NCBI GenBank assembly: GCA_026724425.1
Contig: JAIUCV010000278.1
Span: 372,001 to 436,000, forward strand
Direction of reading: 5' to 3'
DNA length: 64,000 nt
Origin: Erythrophleum ivorense
Taxonomy: Eukaryota; Streptophyta; Magnoliopsida; Fabales; Fabaceae
Numbering within the stretch: the stretch's first letter is position 1; the number at the start of each line of letters is the position of its first letter. Positions 34,301 to 45,604 of this stretch are shown here, one piece after another. Below the pieces are notes generated by a model that did not search any database, had not been told where the DNA came from, and worked only from the letters and a program-made list of their open reading frames with translations. The translations under genes and the position numbers were made by a program.

Positions 34301-35097
34301 TTGAAAGACCATCTTTTGACATCCCACTTGCCCCTAAAATAAACTTTTAAACAATAATTTAAATCATAGATCCATTCCATTCCACCATCTTCCCCCTAAA
34401 AAAACTCCCAAACATATCCTATGTGTTCTTTTTTTTTTTTATCACGCGATTATGTCAGGGGAATAAAAAGGAATATCGGTGGGACCTAGGGGTTCAATAC
34501 ACAATTATTTAATTAAATAGGCCAATTTAGTAGATTGGTACCTCTAATCGAAAGAGATTTGGAGAATAAAACAAACAGCGTTAAACAAAGACAAATAGAT
34601 AGGGGTTAACAGATGATGGGTACCTCGTGACTGATAATAATGAAGGAATGCGGGAAAATTGGGGCTTGTGATCGGCGTGAAACGCAAAGACACAAAGCCA
34701 CACTCCATTCTGATATCCTTCAGAAACTTCGGAAATGCGAAATTTCTGTAATCTAAGAATTGGGGTAGCCCGCATTTCCCCGTATGAGCCACTCCGAGAA
34801 AACACAAACTCTCTTTCAACTTCGCTTTCCCTCCCATCCCTCAATCGGTAGACATGCACGCTCCTGATCAACTCTACAACGTAAACAAAGATTCTGAAAA
34901 TCGTCAATCCTCACCCCACCCAAAAACATGTTTCCTAAAATATACAAAAAAGAGTTTCGATAGAAATAAGCAATAAAATTAGAAACCCATATCTGGAAAT
35001 TGAAATGAAAGGTGGGGTTAAGTTCATAGTCACCTCCTTTAATGGCGTTCCGGAAGACAAGAAGAGTGGTCAGCAAACTGGTCCCTGTGGAATCCAT
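29506..35097 (-). CDS. RKD5: RWP-RK domain transcription factor, RKD5 type, five exons
   Basis: Exons from the 5' end are 35097-35034, 34873-34624, 32038-31710, 31171-30957 and 29739-29506 (TAA 29508-29506). All phases agree and give 363 residues. The N-terminal exons encode the RKD5-specific region (ELIRSVHVYRLRDG, then VWLCVFAFHADHKPQ). Exon 3 is acidic, with two copies of a PENEPDD/PDDESL-like motif. Exon 4 carries the DNA-binding RWP-RK domain (NLKVGLTVLKRKCREFGIPR followed by WPHRKIKSL; the motif itself reads RWPHRK). Exon 5 is a leucine/charged coiled coil ending in a basic nuclear-targeting stretch (KRRHRARAM). RKD proteins control egg-cell and early developmental gene programmes; RKD5 is the least studied. 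The 2.6-kb second intron contains an 895-bp inverted-repeat element. Confidence 0.92.
30685..30713. repeat. Poly(C)/poly(A) tract
   Basis: A C-run interrupted by one T and followed by A(8) in RKD5 intron 4. Run length may be uncertain in assembly. Confidence 0.85.
31341..31368. repeat. Poly(T)-poly(G) tract
   Basis: A T-run passes directly into a run of about 18 G in RKD5 intron 3. Confidence 0.85.
33520..34414. mobile_element. Inverted-repeat (foldback) DNA element in RKD5 intron 2
   Basis: The left end TGTTTGGGAGTTTAGGAAG and right end (reverse complement TGTTTGGGAGTTTTTTTAGG) are inverted repeats. Both arms continue with GGAATGGAATGG. About 895 bp long, AT-rich inside, no protein coding. 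TA flanks both sides and may be the target site. Confidence 0.7.
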
Positions 35098-36516
35098 GAA
35101 GGCGCTGAAGATACCATGACTATTGGGCGCGAAGCAGAAGGAATGGCGGTGGACTGATAAATGGAAAAGAATGAGGCAAAAACCAGCTTTTCGACTGAGT
35201 TTGCATGATGTTGCACCTCTTTTTTTTTTTTGGGTTGTTTTCGGCTCAGTTCAGGGTCTGCCAAGGAAAGTATGGCTGTTTTTTATTCTTTTCCTTTTGG
35301 CTCCTTTCTTACCGTTTCTTTTCTTTTCTTTTCTTTTTTTCTTTTATTTATTTTCTTTATCTGTTTCGGTTGCATACCTTTTATAAGGAAAATGGTAATT
35401 CAGATAATTAAAATACATCTTATAAGAACTTTAGAATCTGTTTAAGAATTTATGAGAAGATAGAATATAATGACAAATAATAGAATAGAATTAAGTAGAA
35501 TGACAAGTTTGGGTCATTTTATTGTTTAAAAATTTTAATGAGAAAATGAAAAAAAAAAATTATCATGTTTGGAAGTAGTAATAAAATGAATGAAATAAAA
35601 TAGTTTATAATTTTTTAATATTATTCTTATGAAATAAACTCACGCATGGGCTCCTGGAAACTATTAGAAAATGAAAGTATATTTATAATTTTTAACACAA
35701 ATGCGGGTTATTTCATCCTTAACCTCCACTTAAGGGATACAAAAATTAAGTTTTGGATGAGAAAAATAAGCTTTCAAGGCCATCCATTGCGATTTCATTT
35801 CATTCTTAAAAATCATTTCAAACAATGGCCTAATTTATTTTAGTCATTTCATCACATTCTATTCCTTGGCATCTAGTCAAATATACCTTAATTTCCGATA
35901 AAAATTAATTAAAATTCTTATTTATAATAACAAAAGAAAAGTAATTATATTACCGAATTAGAAAATGCACTTTAAGTTAAAAGTTTTAAAAATTAAATTA
36001 TTGTAAGGATTCTAGCATTTAAAAAAAAAAAGAATTATAGTTTTTGTTGAAATTATACAAACTTTTATATTTTCAAAATATTCACATATATTTTCTGAAA
36101 TAAAAAGTTCTCTTATATTTTAGTTTAATTTTAAAATTTTTAACTAAAATACTATTCATTAATTAACCTAAATACATATTTTTTAACAAAATTAATAGAA
36201 GGTATTTTGAAAAAAAATAAATTAAATTAAAATATAAAGTAGCTTTTATTTTTTAAAAAATTATATATTTTTAAAAAATAAAAAATTTATATAATTTTAA
36301 CAAAACTTAAAGAAAATTTATATAATTTATTAAAAAATTATAGTAAAGATTCATGGTTTTTGTAATAACTAAGAGCGACTCGGTGTACAAATATCTACGT
36401 AGCATTTTCACATTGAAAAAACGGTTCACATCATTCAAAAAATTGTCAGAAAAAGCAATAAATAAAAAGTAAAAAATTGATACGAGGATCCCAAAATAAA
36501 ATTCATAAATTATAAT
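35098..36516. other. RKD5 promoter side and AT-rich intergenic DNA
   Basis: It contains a pyrimidine-rich stretch (35210-35370, T/C runs) just upstream of the RKD5 start and a possible weak foldback sequence at 35426-35892. The rest is AT-rich, with no coding exon recognised. Confidence 0.5.
35426..35892. repeat. Possible diverged inverted-repeat element
   Basis: The left arm contains GATAGAATATAATGAC, and the right arm in reverse complement contains GAATAGAATGTGATGA, with TTTGACTAGAT against TTTAAGAATTT outside. Similarity is weak and the ends are uncertain. Confidence 0.3.
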
Positions 36517-36521
36517 AGTAT

Positions 36522-36797
36522 TGTTGGAGATATGATTCAAAATTGTTATAATTAATCTTTTTCGTTAGTTAGTTAGTTAAAAATTTGAAACTTTATCTAT
36601 TTTTAAATTAAATTAAGTAGTAGTTAGTTTCCATGATTATCTACTTTTAGTTACCATTTATTTTTACATTTTAGTTATTTGTAAGCCTATAAATAGGCAG
36701 CCTCAATTGTGGAATTAATGGAAGGAATAAAATATTAATTTCTCTACATATTTTTTTAATTTTACTTAAATAGCCTACTATTTTAAAATTTTCAACA
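36522..36797 (+). repeat. 5' LTR of the gag-only element
   Basis: 276 bp, starting TGTTGGAGATATG and ending TTTTCAACA. Contains TATA-like CTATAAATA at 36688-36696. Confidence 0.93.
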
Positions 36798-36809
36798 TGG
36801 TATCAGAGC
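36798..36809 (+). other. Primer-binding site (initiator tRNA-Met) of the gag-only element
   Basis: TGGTATCAGAGC begins at the first base after the 5' LTR. Confidence 0.93.
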
Positions 36810-36848
36810 TCTCATAGATCTTAAAGGACCTGTGAGTGCCTGACTCTC

Positions 36849-37706
36849 ATGGCTTCCAATAATACATCGGCTTTTTCACCTCCAATTTTCAACGGTGAAA
36901 ATTATCAAGTATGGGCTGTCAAGATGAAAGTTCATCTAAGAGGTCTTGGCTTATGGCAATGGGTTCAAGATGAAAGAGAAATAACTCATTTGGGAAGCAA
37001 TCCAACTCTTAATCAAATTAGGACTTATGAAGAAGAAGAAGCAAAAGCTCCAAGAGCCTTATCTTTAATTCATTCTGCTGTCTCAGAATCAGTTTTCACA
37101 AGGATTATGACTTGTGAAACAGCAAAGGAAGCTTGGAATATGCTAAATGAGGTATATCAAGGTAATGATAGAATAAGAAAGATGCAAGTCTTAAATCTTA
37201 AAAGAGATTTTGAGATTCTGAGTATGAAAGAAAAAGAAACCATACAAGAGTATTTTGACAAGCTGATGACAGTGGTAAACAAAATTCGATTAATGGGAGA
37301 AGAGCTACCTGATAATAGGGTCGTTGAGAAGATGTTTATAAGTTTGCCTGAAAGATTTGAGGCAAAAATTTCATCTCTTGAAGATTCAAGAGATATTAGT
37401 GAAATAACCTTGCCAGAATTAATTGATGCTTTGCAAGCTCAAGAGTAAAGAAGAGCTATGAGAAAAGAAAGAACACAAGAGATGGTTGAAGGGGCCTATC
37501 TAGCCAAAATTTCAAAGGGAAAAGGAAAAATTTCTCAATGCAATCATTGCAAGAAATATGGTCATGAAGAGAAAGATTGTTGGCATAAAGGAAAGCCTCA
37601 ATGTTTCAAGTGCAAGAGATTTGGGCATCTACAAAAGAATTGCAAATTTAATAAGGAAGAACAAGCAAATATAGTGGAGGTGGTTGAAGAAGAAACTCTT
37701 TTTTGA
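36849..37706 (+). pseudogene. Copia-type Gag with two zinc knuckles, one in-frame stop
   Basis: The frame runs from ATG 36849 to TGA 37704-37706 (285 codons), with a single TAA at 37446-37448 where the flanking QAQE and RRAMR suggest a former CAA (Gln). The N-terminal part is a Copia gag/UBN2 domain (PIFNGENYQVWAVKMKVHLR, then a W-rich start and EAWNMLNEVYQG, ISLPERFEAKISSLE). The C-terminus has two CCHC knuckles, CNHCKKYGHEEKDC and CFKCKRFGHLQKNC. The protein would package its own RNA; reverse transcription and integration must come from another element. Confidence 0.9.
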
Positions 37707-37871
37707 AAGTTAGTGAGAAGTGCTCCAACAATTGAAGGTTGGTGAGAAAATGCATCAACAAGATGATGAGAAGTGCATCATGAAGTGAAGAGAAGTGCTT
37801 CATAAATTTGAAGATGTGGAGAGAAGTGCTTCATAAAATTTTAAATTTTGCAATTTTGAATCAAGGGAGAA

Positions 37872-38147
37872 TGTTGGAGATATGATTCAAAATTGTTATA
37901 ATTAATCTTTTTAGTTAGTTAGTTAGCTAAAAATTTGAAACTTTATCTATTTTTAAATTAAATTAAGTAGTAGTTAGTTTCCATGATTATCTATTTTTAG
38001 TTACCATTTATTTCTATATTTTAGTTATTTGTAAGCCTATAAATAGGTAGCCTCAATTGTGGAATTAATGGAAGGAATAGAATATTAATTTCTCTACATA
38101 TTTTTCTAATTTTACTTAAATAGCCTACTATTTTAAAATTTTCAACA
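37872..38147 (+). repeat. 3' LTR of the gag-only element
   Basis: 276 bp, the same length as the 5' LTR, with a few substitutions (for example a C in GTTAGCTAAAA and a T in AATAGGTAGCC). Confidence 0.93.
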
Positions 38148-38793
38148 AGTATAACTTTTTTCTCTTTTTATATTAGATATATTAGATGATAATAATAATA
38201 ATTTATAGCTATGAAATTTACAAGATTTATAACTGAAATGATTATAATTATCCATTAATTTTCCAGTAAGAATTAAGAAAGTTATTTATAGAGTATCATC
38301 AGTTTGGCAAATATATTAGTGGTCCATAAATTCAATTTGTTTACTTTTTTTTTTTCCATTCCAACATGTCGTTTTTCTTTTGAAAATTATTCATGATTGA
38401 AATATTCCTTTACATTTAAAAGTCAACCGTATATGGCACTGCTGAAAGAAACTTGAGATTAATGAGAGAGAGAAAGGGAGATTTGTTTAGGTGCTAATTT
38501 CGTAGCTAACCACAATCCGAGCCTTGAGACTTGCGGTGGCTATCTAAAGCAATAACAGTTTGATTACTGAAACTTGCAGACTATTAACTCTAATCTAAGT
38601 TTTCTCTGACTTTGCTGATTTGTGTGATAAACGACATTGTCACTTTACTAGATAAATATAGTGATAAAATTTGTTTAAGTGTATAATGCACTTAAAAAAA
38701 TTAATAATTAAAATTAAATTTATATATGTTAGACCTATGTGTAATATAGGTGAAATTCATGTATAAAATAAACTTAAACTGTTAGGTGCATAA

Positions 38794-39293
38794 GGTAGTG
38801 TTTGGTTCAATGGAGAGGAAGGGAGAGGTTTTAATGATATGTTGTTTGGTTGATTTGGAGAGGAGGGGAAAGATTTTAATGATATGTTGTTTGGTTGAGG
38901 AGGGGAGGGGAGGGGAAGGATTAATGGACAATTATACCCTTATGATATTAGAATTAATTTTTTTTGTTTTAAAGATATTTTTATATAAAAAAAAGTTTTT
39001 TTTTATTATAAAAAATAATTTTTTATTTTTATTTAAAAATATTTTTTATTTTCATAAAAAATTATCTTAAATTCTATTAAAAAAATAAGATTTATATTAT
39101 ATTTTAAGTGAGGAGTAATTTAGTCAAATGAAAATAAATATTTTTTCTCTCCTCAGAAAACCTCTATTTTTAGAGGGGAGGGGATGGGGTATTTTGTCTC
39201 CCCTCTCCTCCATCTTTTTCATACCAAACAAGGGAAGATCCTCTCCTCCCCTCCCCTCCCCTCTCCTCCAAACCCCTCAAACTAAATAATGCC
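38794..39293 (+). mobile_element. Tourist-like (PIF/Harbinger) MITE, 500 bp
   Basis: The left end is GGTAGTGTTTGGTTCAA; the right end in reverse complement is GGCATTATTTAGTTTGA, so the TIRs match imperfectly. The flanking trinucleotide TAA occurs on both sides (38791-38793 and 39294-39296), fitting the TWA target of PIF/Harbinger elements. Both arms continue with GGAGAGG/GGGGAGG purine blocks. No coding capacity. Confidence 0.75.
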
Positions 39294-40181
39294 TAAATGA
39301 TATAACATATGAAGCGGAGTAAGAATTGCTCCATGTGATACTGTGAAACGACCTTGACAAGACAGGGGTATTTATGTCAAATGGGATTAAGAGTTGCTTA
39401 CAGTGCACCGCATGTTTCAGACGTGGCAAATATACCCAAATTCTAAAGCCAAGTGTTCATTCGTTTTTAATTTGACCTCTTCTTTCCTCTAATTATCCAG
39501 TTGCCATCATTAGTAACGTTTACTTGGAAACGGCGCCGTCAGGACGAGAGGGTGATCCACCAAGAGCACTATGCAGTTAGATTCGAGTAAGCAATTCCAT
39601 TGTTTCAAAGGATCCTATGATTTAAAATTTGAGTAATTGGGTTTAAATTTTAGGATTTACATATAGAAAAATAATTTTTTTAATATATATTAGGAGGTGT
39701 ACCCTTAAAAGTCATTCAGAAAAAACTCGATACGAAAGTTGAATATACCTTACCATATACCAACAAGAAAAATAAGGGATCCTGTGGTTGAAGTTAAATT
39801 ATAAATATACGAAGTAACTTATAATGCCATGGTTCGCAGATACGCACAAATGGAAAACACAGCAAGCTATGTAGAGTCTTCAGGTGGTTTCTTACCTGCT
39901 CTATGCGGAAAGCATGGGGGCACGTGGAAGATAGCTTGTATTTCTATACAATGATGCTTCACAAAAGCAAAATTGAGCTTGAATCTGCGCACTATTTGTG
40001 TCTGGTTGATGCCCATAAGCCTTTTCATTCTTTTGTTTCTTGAGATGCCTAGACGTTTCCCCATTTGTTTAAAGTATATTCTCTCAAGATAAGTTACGAG
40101 TTATGACACAGCAAAGGCAAAAAGCCAGGATTATCTAGTAAAGGACGATTTTTCAGCATTAGTTGAACTTCAGAATAATAT

Positions 40182-40202
40182 ACATATATATATATATATA
40201 TG
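40182..40202. repeat. (TA)n microsatellite
   Basis: An alternating TA run of about 20 bp downstream of REP. Confidence 0.85.
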
Positions 40203-40901
40203 TATGAAATAAAACAACAGTGCCATTTAATTTACATGAGTAGCAATATCGAGGGACTTACACAATCATCTGCTTTTAGGACAATAGAGTGGCCAAAAAG
40301 CTGTTATAAAGAAGTAAATTTTCGTTCGTGAACGCAAGCATTCAAATTATATTCTTACTTTCTAAGATGAAATTAAATTTTAATGAGGACAAGAAAGAGA
40401 TGAATTCAAGGTTTGCCTAAAAACAAATGCGTCTGTACTTCGTACATCCTAGATCTAGAATGGCTCAAGTCTTTATTTCGGTACCGTTGCAACAGATTCA
40501 GACACGTTGTGACCTCACTCAAAGCTATATCTACGATGCCAAACTGCCAATACGGATTACAAATTATACTGATAGTCGTCAAAATACAAATTACAGATGG
40601 TGCTATTAGGAATTAAGAGCGACCCTTCAGCTCTATCGCTTTGAAACTCCCACGTCTTACCAAAGTGGAAACTTAGCCCAGCATACATCGTAAAAAGTGG
40701 ATACTCAGCTCCAACAAATCAGTATTTATACACTCAGCTTAAATTTTCAGAACTGCATCCTTCTACCTCCCTAATGAATAATTTCAACCTCCATCTTCTA
40801 AACTCTCCAGCACATATGCATGTATTTCCACAACTTCCTTTCTCACAAATCATGGCGTAATTGCTTCACTCACACGAGAAGGCTCAGCCAGTCTGCCCTT
40901 A

Positions 40902-43900
40902 TCAGCTCTCCAGACTAATCCCATTATCGTCCATAGGTTCTTCAAGTGATTTGGTCTCGGGAAAGTATTCCTCGTGGGGATACAATTGATGAAACAGCTG
41001 TGAGAGTACCACCATCAAACTGGTAAGCATCAGCCGTAACATATGAAAATAACACTCTTTTTGGTGTTGCCCTACTCTTTACTTACGCACCATTCTAAGC
41101 AAATTTCAGAACATGAATGTTTTCAAACTCATTCCTCTTCTTAATATGAACAAACTATCGCAAGTATAGGAGTAAGAAAAATAATACAAACTGAAAAAGA
41201 ATAACAAGGTTTATATTCTGAATCAAACAAAATTCGTACCTTCTCAGTTGTGTCCAAAAGGTCATTGTAGTTTAGATTACCATCCGGTGCAGGAGTGAAA
41301 CTGATCCATTCAAACTTACCCTGAAATGAAAATAATTTTATTTCTAAACGTTAAAAAGAAAATGATGCAGATACCGATATTGCACATTTGCACATGTTGG
41401 AATCACATTAAACTTGCTCTGTTATGGAAAACTTCTTAAAGCGCTACCAATGGTTGTGTTCTATAAAAAAATTTAAGTGATCCTTATGGCCCTTTTTCTT
41501 TTTATTTAGTAATTTGAGGGTAATAAAAAAGTTAACCTATGATTGATGCAGCATAAGAGATAGTGCAGGAAAAAGGTTCACATGCAATATCCAGGTAAAA
41601 TTAATCAGTAAGAGGAAAAAAATCTATGGACGGGTCTGGATGAGAAGCAAACCATTGTTACTTTCTGAATATAAGATGCACTCCAAAGCACAATGGGCTT
41701 TATATCTGCACTCTCACTTTGATCTATAGGAATACTATCAGGGTTTCCAGATACAGGAAACACAAGAAGAGCATTCATAGCAGCTTGTAGTATCTTCTTT
41801 CCTTCATCAGCATCATTACACACAGTGCAAAAGTATAATACAAAGCTAAACAAGAGCAAGCAGAGATGGTCAATTCATGTTCAGAGGCCACTTAAAGAGG
41901 AAAGTATATATGTGGTTACTAAGTGAGAAATATGAATATGGAAACATAAGTAGGACTCACAATGTAATAGAAACCATTCTAACTATCTTAAAGCCTACAA
42001 TTTTTTTTAAAAGACAGGACACTATGACAGGAAATAAAAGACTGTGAATTTGAAGCAAAAAATAACAGAAACATTTCTGAATTGTAACAAATTAATTACG
42101 CTAATATTTTTTGATTTATGTGTAATCCAATAAATGCATTGAATGGTCTGCTTTTATATTTCCTCTTTTCTTCCCCTCCATGAGTCTACAGGGAGTGTCA
42201 TCTTTTCTTCCATCACTATTTGATGAGGGAGGTGAGCAATATTGAGTATTACTGTCCAAATGAAGGATTTAACCTTATAGGGAACTTCAGATTTGAAATT
42301 GGCTTTTCAACAAGAAAATTGTCCCTAGTTGGAGAAAGAACCAAAAGAAAATGTGATTGGCATTGACATTTACCATAAAAATTCCTTCCCGAATGCTACA
42401 AAGAAAGGCACCTTCAAAATCAAGTGGTCCAAGACTCAAAAATTTAGACTAGATTTTCATATGATGCCAGCAGAAATATATGCATCAGATTTACTATGAA
42501 ATGCGTAGTTAGTTGTCTGAGCCATAATAGGATACTTTATGATTACATCCCAGCCCAGACTGTATGACAAAAGCAATAATCTAAAGAAGAAAATAGAAAT
42601 ATTTAGAAGGGAGGGAAAGAAATTTGAAGGGAAAATAATAATAATAAAAGAGCATTTCAATGCTTAGTATGAACTTACATGCCCGTAGGACAAACAGCAA
42701 GGTTTGATCCAATCTGAAGAGCTCGGACTGATGTATGCTGTTCAGGATACAAAGCTAGAGGGGGGGGGGGGGGGGGAGAAGAGAAAAGGTTAATTTCTTT
42801 TTCATTATTAATGTGTCTTACAAACTTTTTTTCTTTCAACAAAATGCAGAAGTTACATTTGTCTTACATCTAGGAGGATACACCACCAAGCAATTAGACA
42901 CATCTGGCTTTATGGAACTCCTTGTAATGCATATGCCTCTGGCTACCATCCCTTTAACTTCTCTCTGACTTAACATCTGAAGCCTTTCAATGGAATGATC
43001 TTTTGGAGATGAAGGCAATAATGATGGAATCGTGAAAGATGGATCCAGGATTAGCTGGTCGCTATATAAATCCTGACCTGAGGCTACTTTAACACCTTTA
43101 TAAAGCCCAGTAACCTGAACATTTGTTTGAACAATGACAAAGATGAAACTCCTTTGTGCCTCAAGAATAGTCCTCATATCTTCTCAGTTCTCACATATAA
43201 GTACTTCAAATAAAACACATGTCAAAAAGAAACTTTTGCACCTTATCCAAAAGAAGAGAAACAACTGGCATTCTGAGAACCTGTATCACATAAGTTTAAG
43301 ATGTAAATAAGCACACATGTTCAGTAATGGAATAAATATAACAATTTTTCCACATCTATGGAAGAGGAGAAATAGTTAATAACATTCAGTTTCTGTATTC
43401 AATCAACATTTAGAGAAAAGTCCAGATATTAAGAAGAACTATGTCTGTGATATATGAGTTTCATCCAAAACCAAAAGATATATTAACAATAAGACAATAA
43501 TCAGAACACAGACAATGGCTCCACTATATCAAGTGGACAAAAAGGTATACCCATCTAAAAACATTTTAAATTTCATCCCTTTTCATCAAAACTACAAACT
43601 TCTGGATTCTCAAGGAAAAAGAAAAAAAAGGGAAAGAAAGAAAGGTCCAGGAAATGCCTGCTAGATATGACAAATTCCATGACACCTAAACGGCTTGGTC
43701 ATCTTTACTTCAAACAAGCATATGATAGACCTAAGGGAAAAGGGAACTCAACATAGCAATGTTGTTAAAATGGAAGAAAAAGATAAAAATAAGAAGGCAA
43801 CTAGAGTACATATTCAATATATAAAACAATGTTCTAAATGATGATAATGCCATTGCACCTAATACTGGCTGGAATTACTGAGAAAGTCGAAGGAGAAATA

Positions 43901-45604
43901 CACAATTCCCAAGACCATTTTACCAAAAAATAACATAAATACATTGGAACTTACATAAATGCAACCTTTGACAGCAGCACGACGACAAAAGGCTTGTGGT
44001 AATTCTCCTTCACCATAAATAGGATAAATCAAAGCACCAGGTGCATTGGGAATCCTGTGAGCACCAAGGTTAGTATCTCCTGAGATAAATAATCAGGCTA
44101 AAAAATCAAAGCAAATGCAGTACATGAAACAATAAAACAAGCTGTTACCTTCCAACAGATGAACTGTACAGAGCCAAGCGTTCTATTCCATCTTTTGTCT
44201 TGAGTAAATATTCACAAACCTCATTATTCTCTTGATCGTAATCTGCCATGGCTATAGCATACATAAGAATCCTGTAAGGGAGTAAGAGGCATTACCTTAG
44301 TAACTAAAGCAAGTCAATAGTGTATGTACTATAAAGGTAAGTCTTACATTGTTTAGGCAAAAATGCCAATAAAAGATGAAAGAACATAGTTCTCTTGATT
44401 ACGCAAGACGGTGCTCAAAGTCATTTTTGCAAATAAAACTATTTTCCATGCTCTATTAGACTTTTAAGCAGAACAAATTCCTTTGTTTTTGTTCCTCTGA
44501 TTTTGTCATTGTGTCAATAAATACTGACGAACTGCTGCTAAGTGTAACACAGAACTGCAGAAACTGCCATTTTCAGAATGTCGATAATTATTAGTAAACA
44601 AAACACCCATATCATCAAGTCAACAATGGCATATGTATTGTTCTGAGAATTCACATTTTGGCATGTATGAATATATTTAAAACGAATTGCTATATGACTC
44701 CATAAATCCTTACAACAATCCGCAAAAGACTATTGATGCTCAAGAATGAGGAGAGGGTGAGAGAACGAGCATCTTGTGGTGAAAAGTTAATTTAACGTTG
44801 AAATAAAAAGTAATTCTCACTAACAGATAGAATAGGGCGATTGGGTCTGTACGATTTTATCTTTGGTGGCAACCGCATTTTCTCCAAGAAGCAAACAAAT
44901 GGGCTCTCCAGATCTTCGTCCGAAATATTGCAACTTCCAACCCTGTCATCTGCATTACTATCGTTGTAATTATCAGAAGCAGCAGCCAAGTGCTGCTGAA
45001 TGAGCTTGAAGAAACTCATCAACCGGTTCTTCTCTATCAGCGTAAGATTCTTGTCCTTAAATATCGCTGCCCGAGAATCTAGCACATTCAACAATTTCCC
45101 ATTTGCTTCGTACACAAAGCTCGCATCAATGCCCTTAAACTCTATATACTGGCTAGCACCAGCCCTCAACAACAGATCAACCGACTTGTCAGCGCAAAAC
45201 AGAGTCCTAGGTCCACCCAAATCCAGATTGAATTTTCTGGAATTTTCTCCCAGTAAGTTTTCCTTCTCACAAGAACAAGAAACAACTTCCACATTAGAGT
45301 ACAGGGATTGCTGAACGAGTTCTTTGACGACGTGATTGCTATCGTCATGCTGATCGTTCGATGCAGTGAAGTTGGTAGTGGTTGATGGGGATACAGAGGA
45401 ATTGAGGAAAGAAGTGAATTCATCAAGGGAAAGGGAAGCGAAGTAGCTGCCGTAGAAGGAGTTGGGATCGAGATGGAGAACGGTCTTGCCGATAGCGGCA
45501 GCTGCGGCGGCAATGACGGACTCCGAGAGGCCGGTGCCCACGATGATAAGATCGAAGTTCACCGGGTCGATCGGGGGGTATGAAGAGGGTTCGACTTCAC
45601 TCAT
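40902..45604 (-). CDS. REP: Rab escort protein (REP), component of Rab geranylgeranylation, nine exons
   Basis: REP presents newly made Rab GTPases to Rab geranylgeranyl transferase and delivers the prenylated Rab to membranes; it belongs to the GDI/REP family. Exons from the 5' end are 45604-44853, 44271-44149, 44054-43955, 43280-43242, 43114-42868, 42754-42679, 41845-41653, 41320-41240 and 40997-40902. Phases agree throughout and total 568 residues. The N-terminal dinucleotide-binding-like core is FDLIIVGTGLSESVIAAAAA with DPNSFYGSYFASL; then FNLDLGGPRTLFCADKSVDL, LIYPIYGEGELPQAFCRRAA and DGNLNYNDLLD. Exon 4 is a 39-nt mini-exon (VLRMPVVSLLLDK). The acceptor of exon 6 is preceded by a long C run. 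The start codon is the first ATG before the conserved core. No lesion is seen. Confidence 0.94.
42759..42776. repeat. Poly(G) tract at a REP splice acceptor
   Basis: A run of about 17 G on the plus strand, that is a C run in the transcript, directly upstream of the exon 6 acceptor (CTAG, exon starting at 42754). It serves as the polypyrimidine tract. Confidence 0.85.

Larger units (their letters stand above)
36522..38147 (+). mobile_element. Gag-only LTR retrotransposon (TR-GAG type), 1.6 kb
   Basis: The ends are LTRs of 276 bp each (36522-36797 and 37872-38147), TG...CA. The target duplication AGTAT is perfect (36517-36521 and 38148-38152). The primer-binding site TGGTATCAGAGC directly follows the 5' LTR, and the purine-rich CAAGGGAGAA precedes the 3' LTR. 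The only coding content is a Copia-type gag with zinc knuckles; there is no protease, integrase, reverse transcriptase or RNase H. The whole unit is therefore non-autonomous. LTRs differ at roughly nine positions by eye, so the insertion is moderately young. Confidence 0.93.
38153..40901. other. Intergenic between the gag-only element and REP
   Basis: Contains a Tourist-like MITE (38794-39293) and a TA microsatellite (40182-40202). The part adjacent to 40901 should include the REP 3' UTR. A minus-strand open frame at 39867-40064 is not convincing. Nothing else was recognised. Confidence 0.5.

Noticed and set aside
39867..40064. Minus-strand 65-codon open frame with a GTAAGA donor-like site near its end
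   Set aside because: No recognisable domain and no partner exon. It lies in the region downstream of REP.
44792..44852. Extension of the first REP exon frame to a stop at 44792
   Set aside because: The GTACAG donor at 44852 restores the family sequence with the exon at 44271; the extension is intron.
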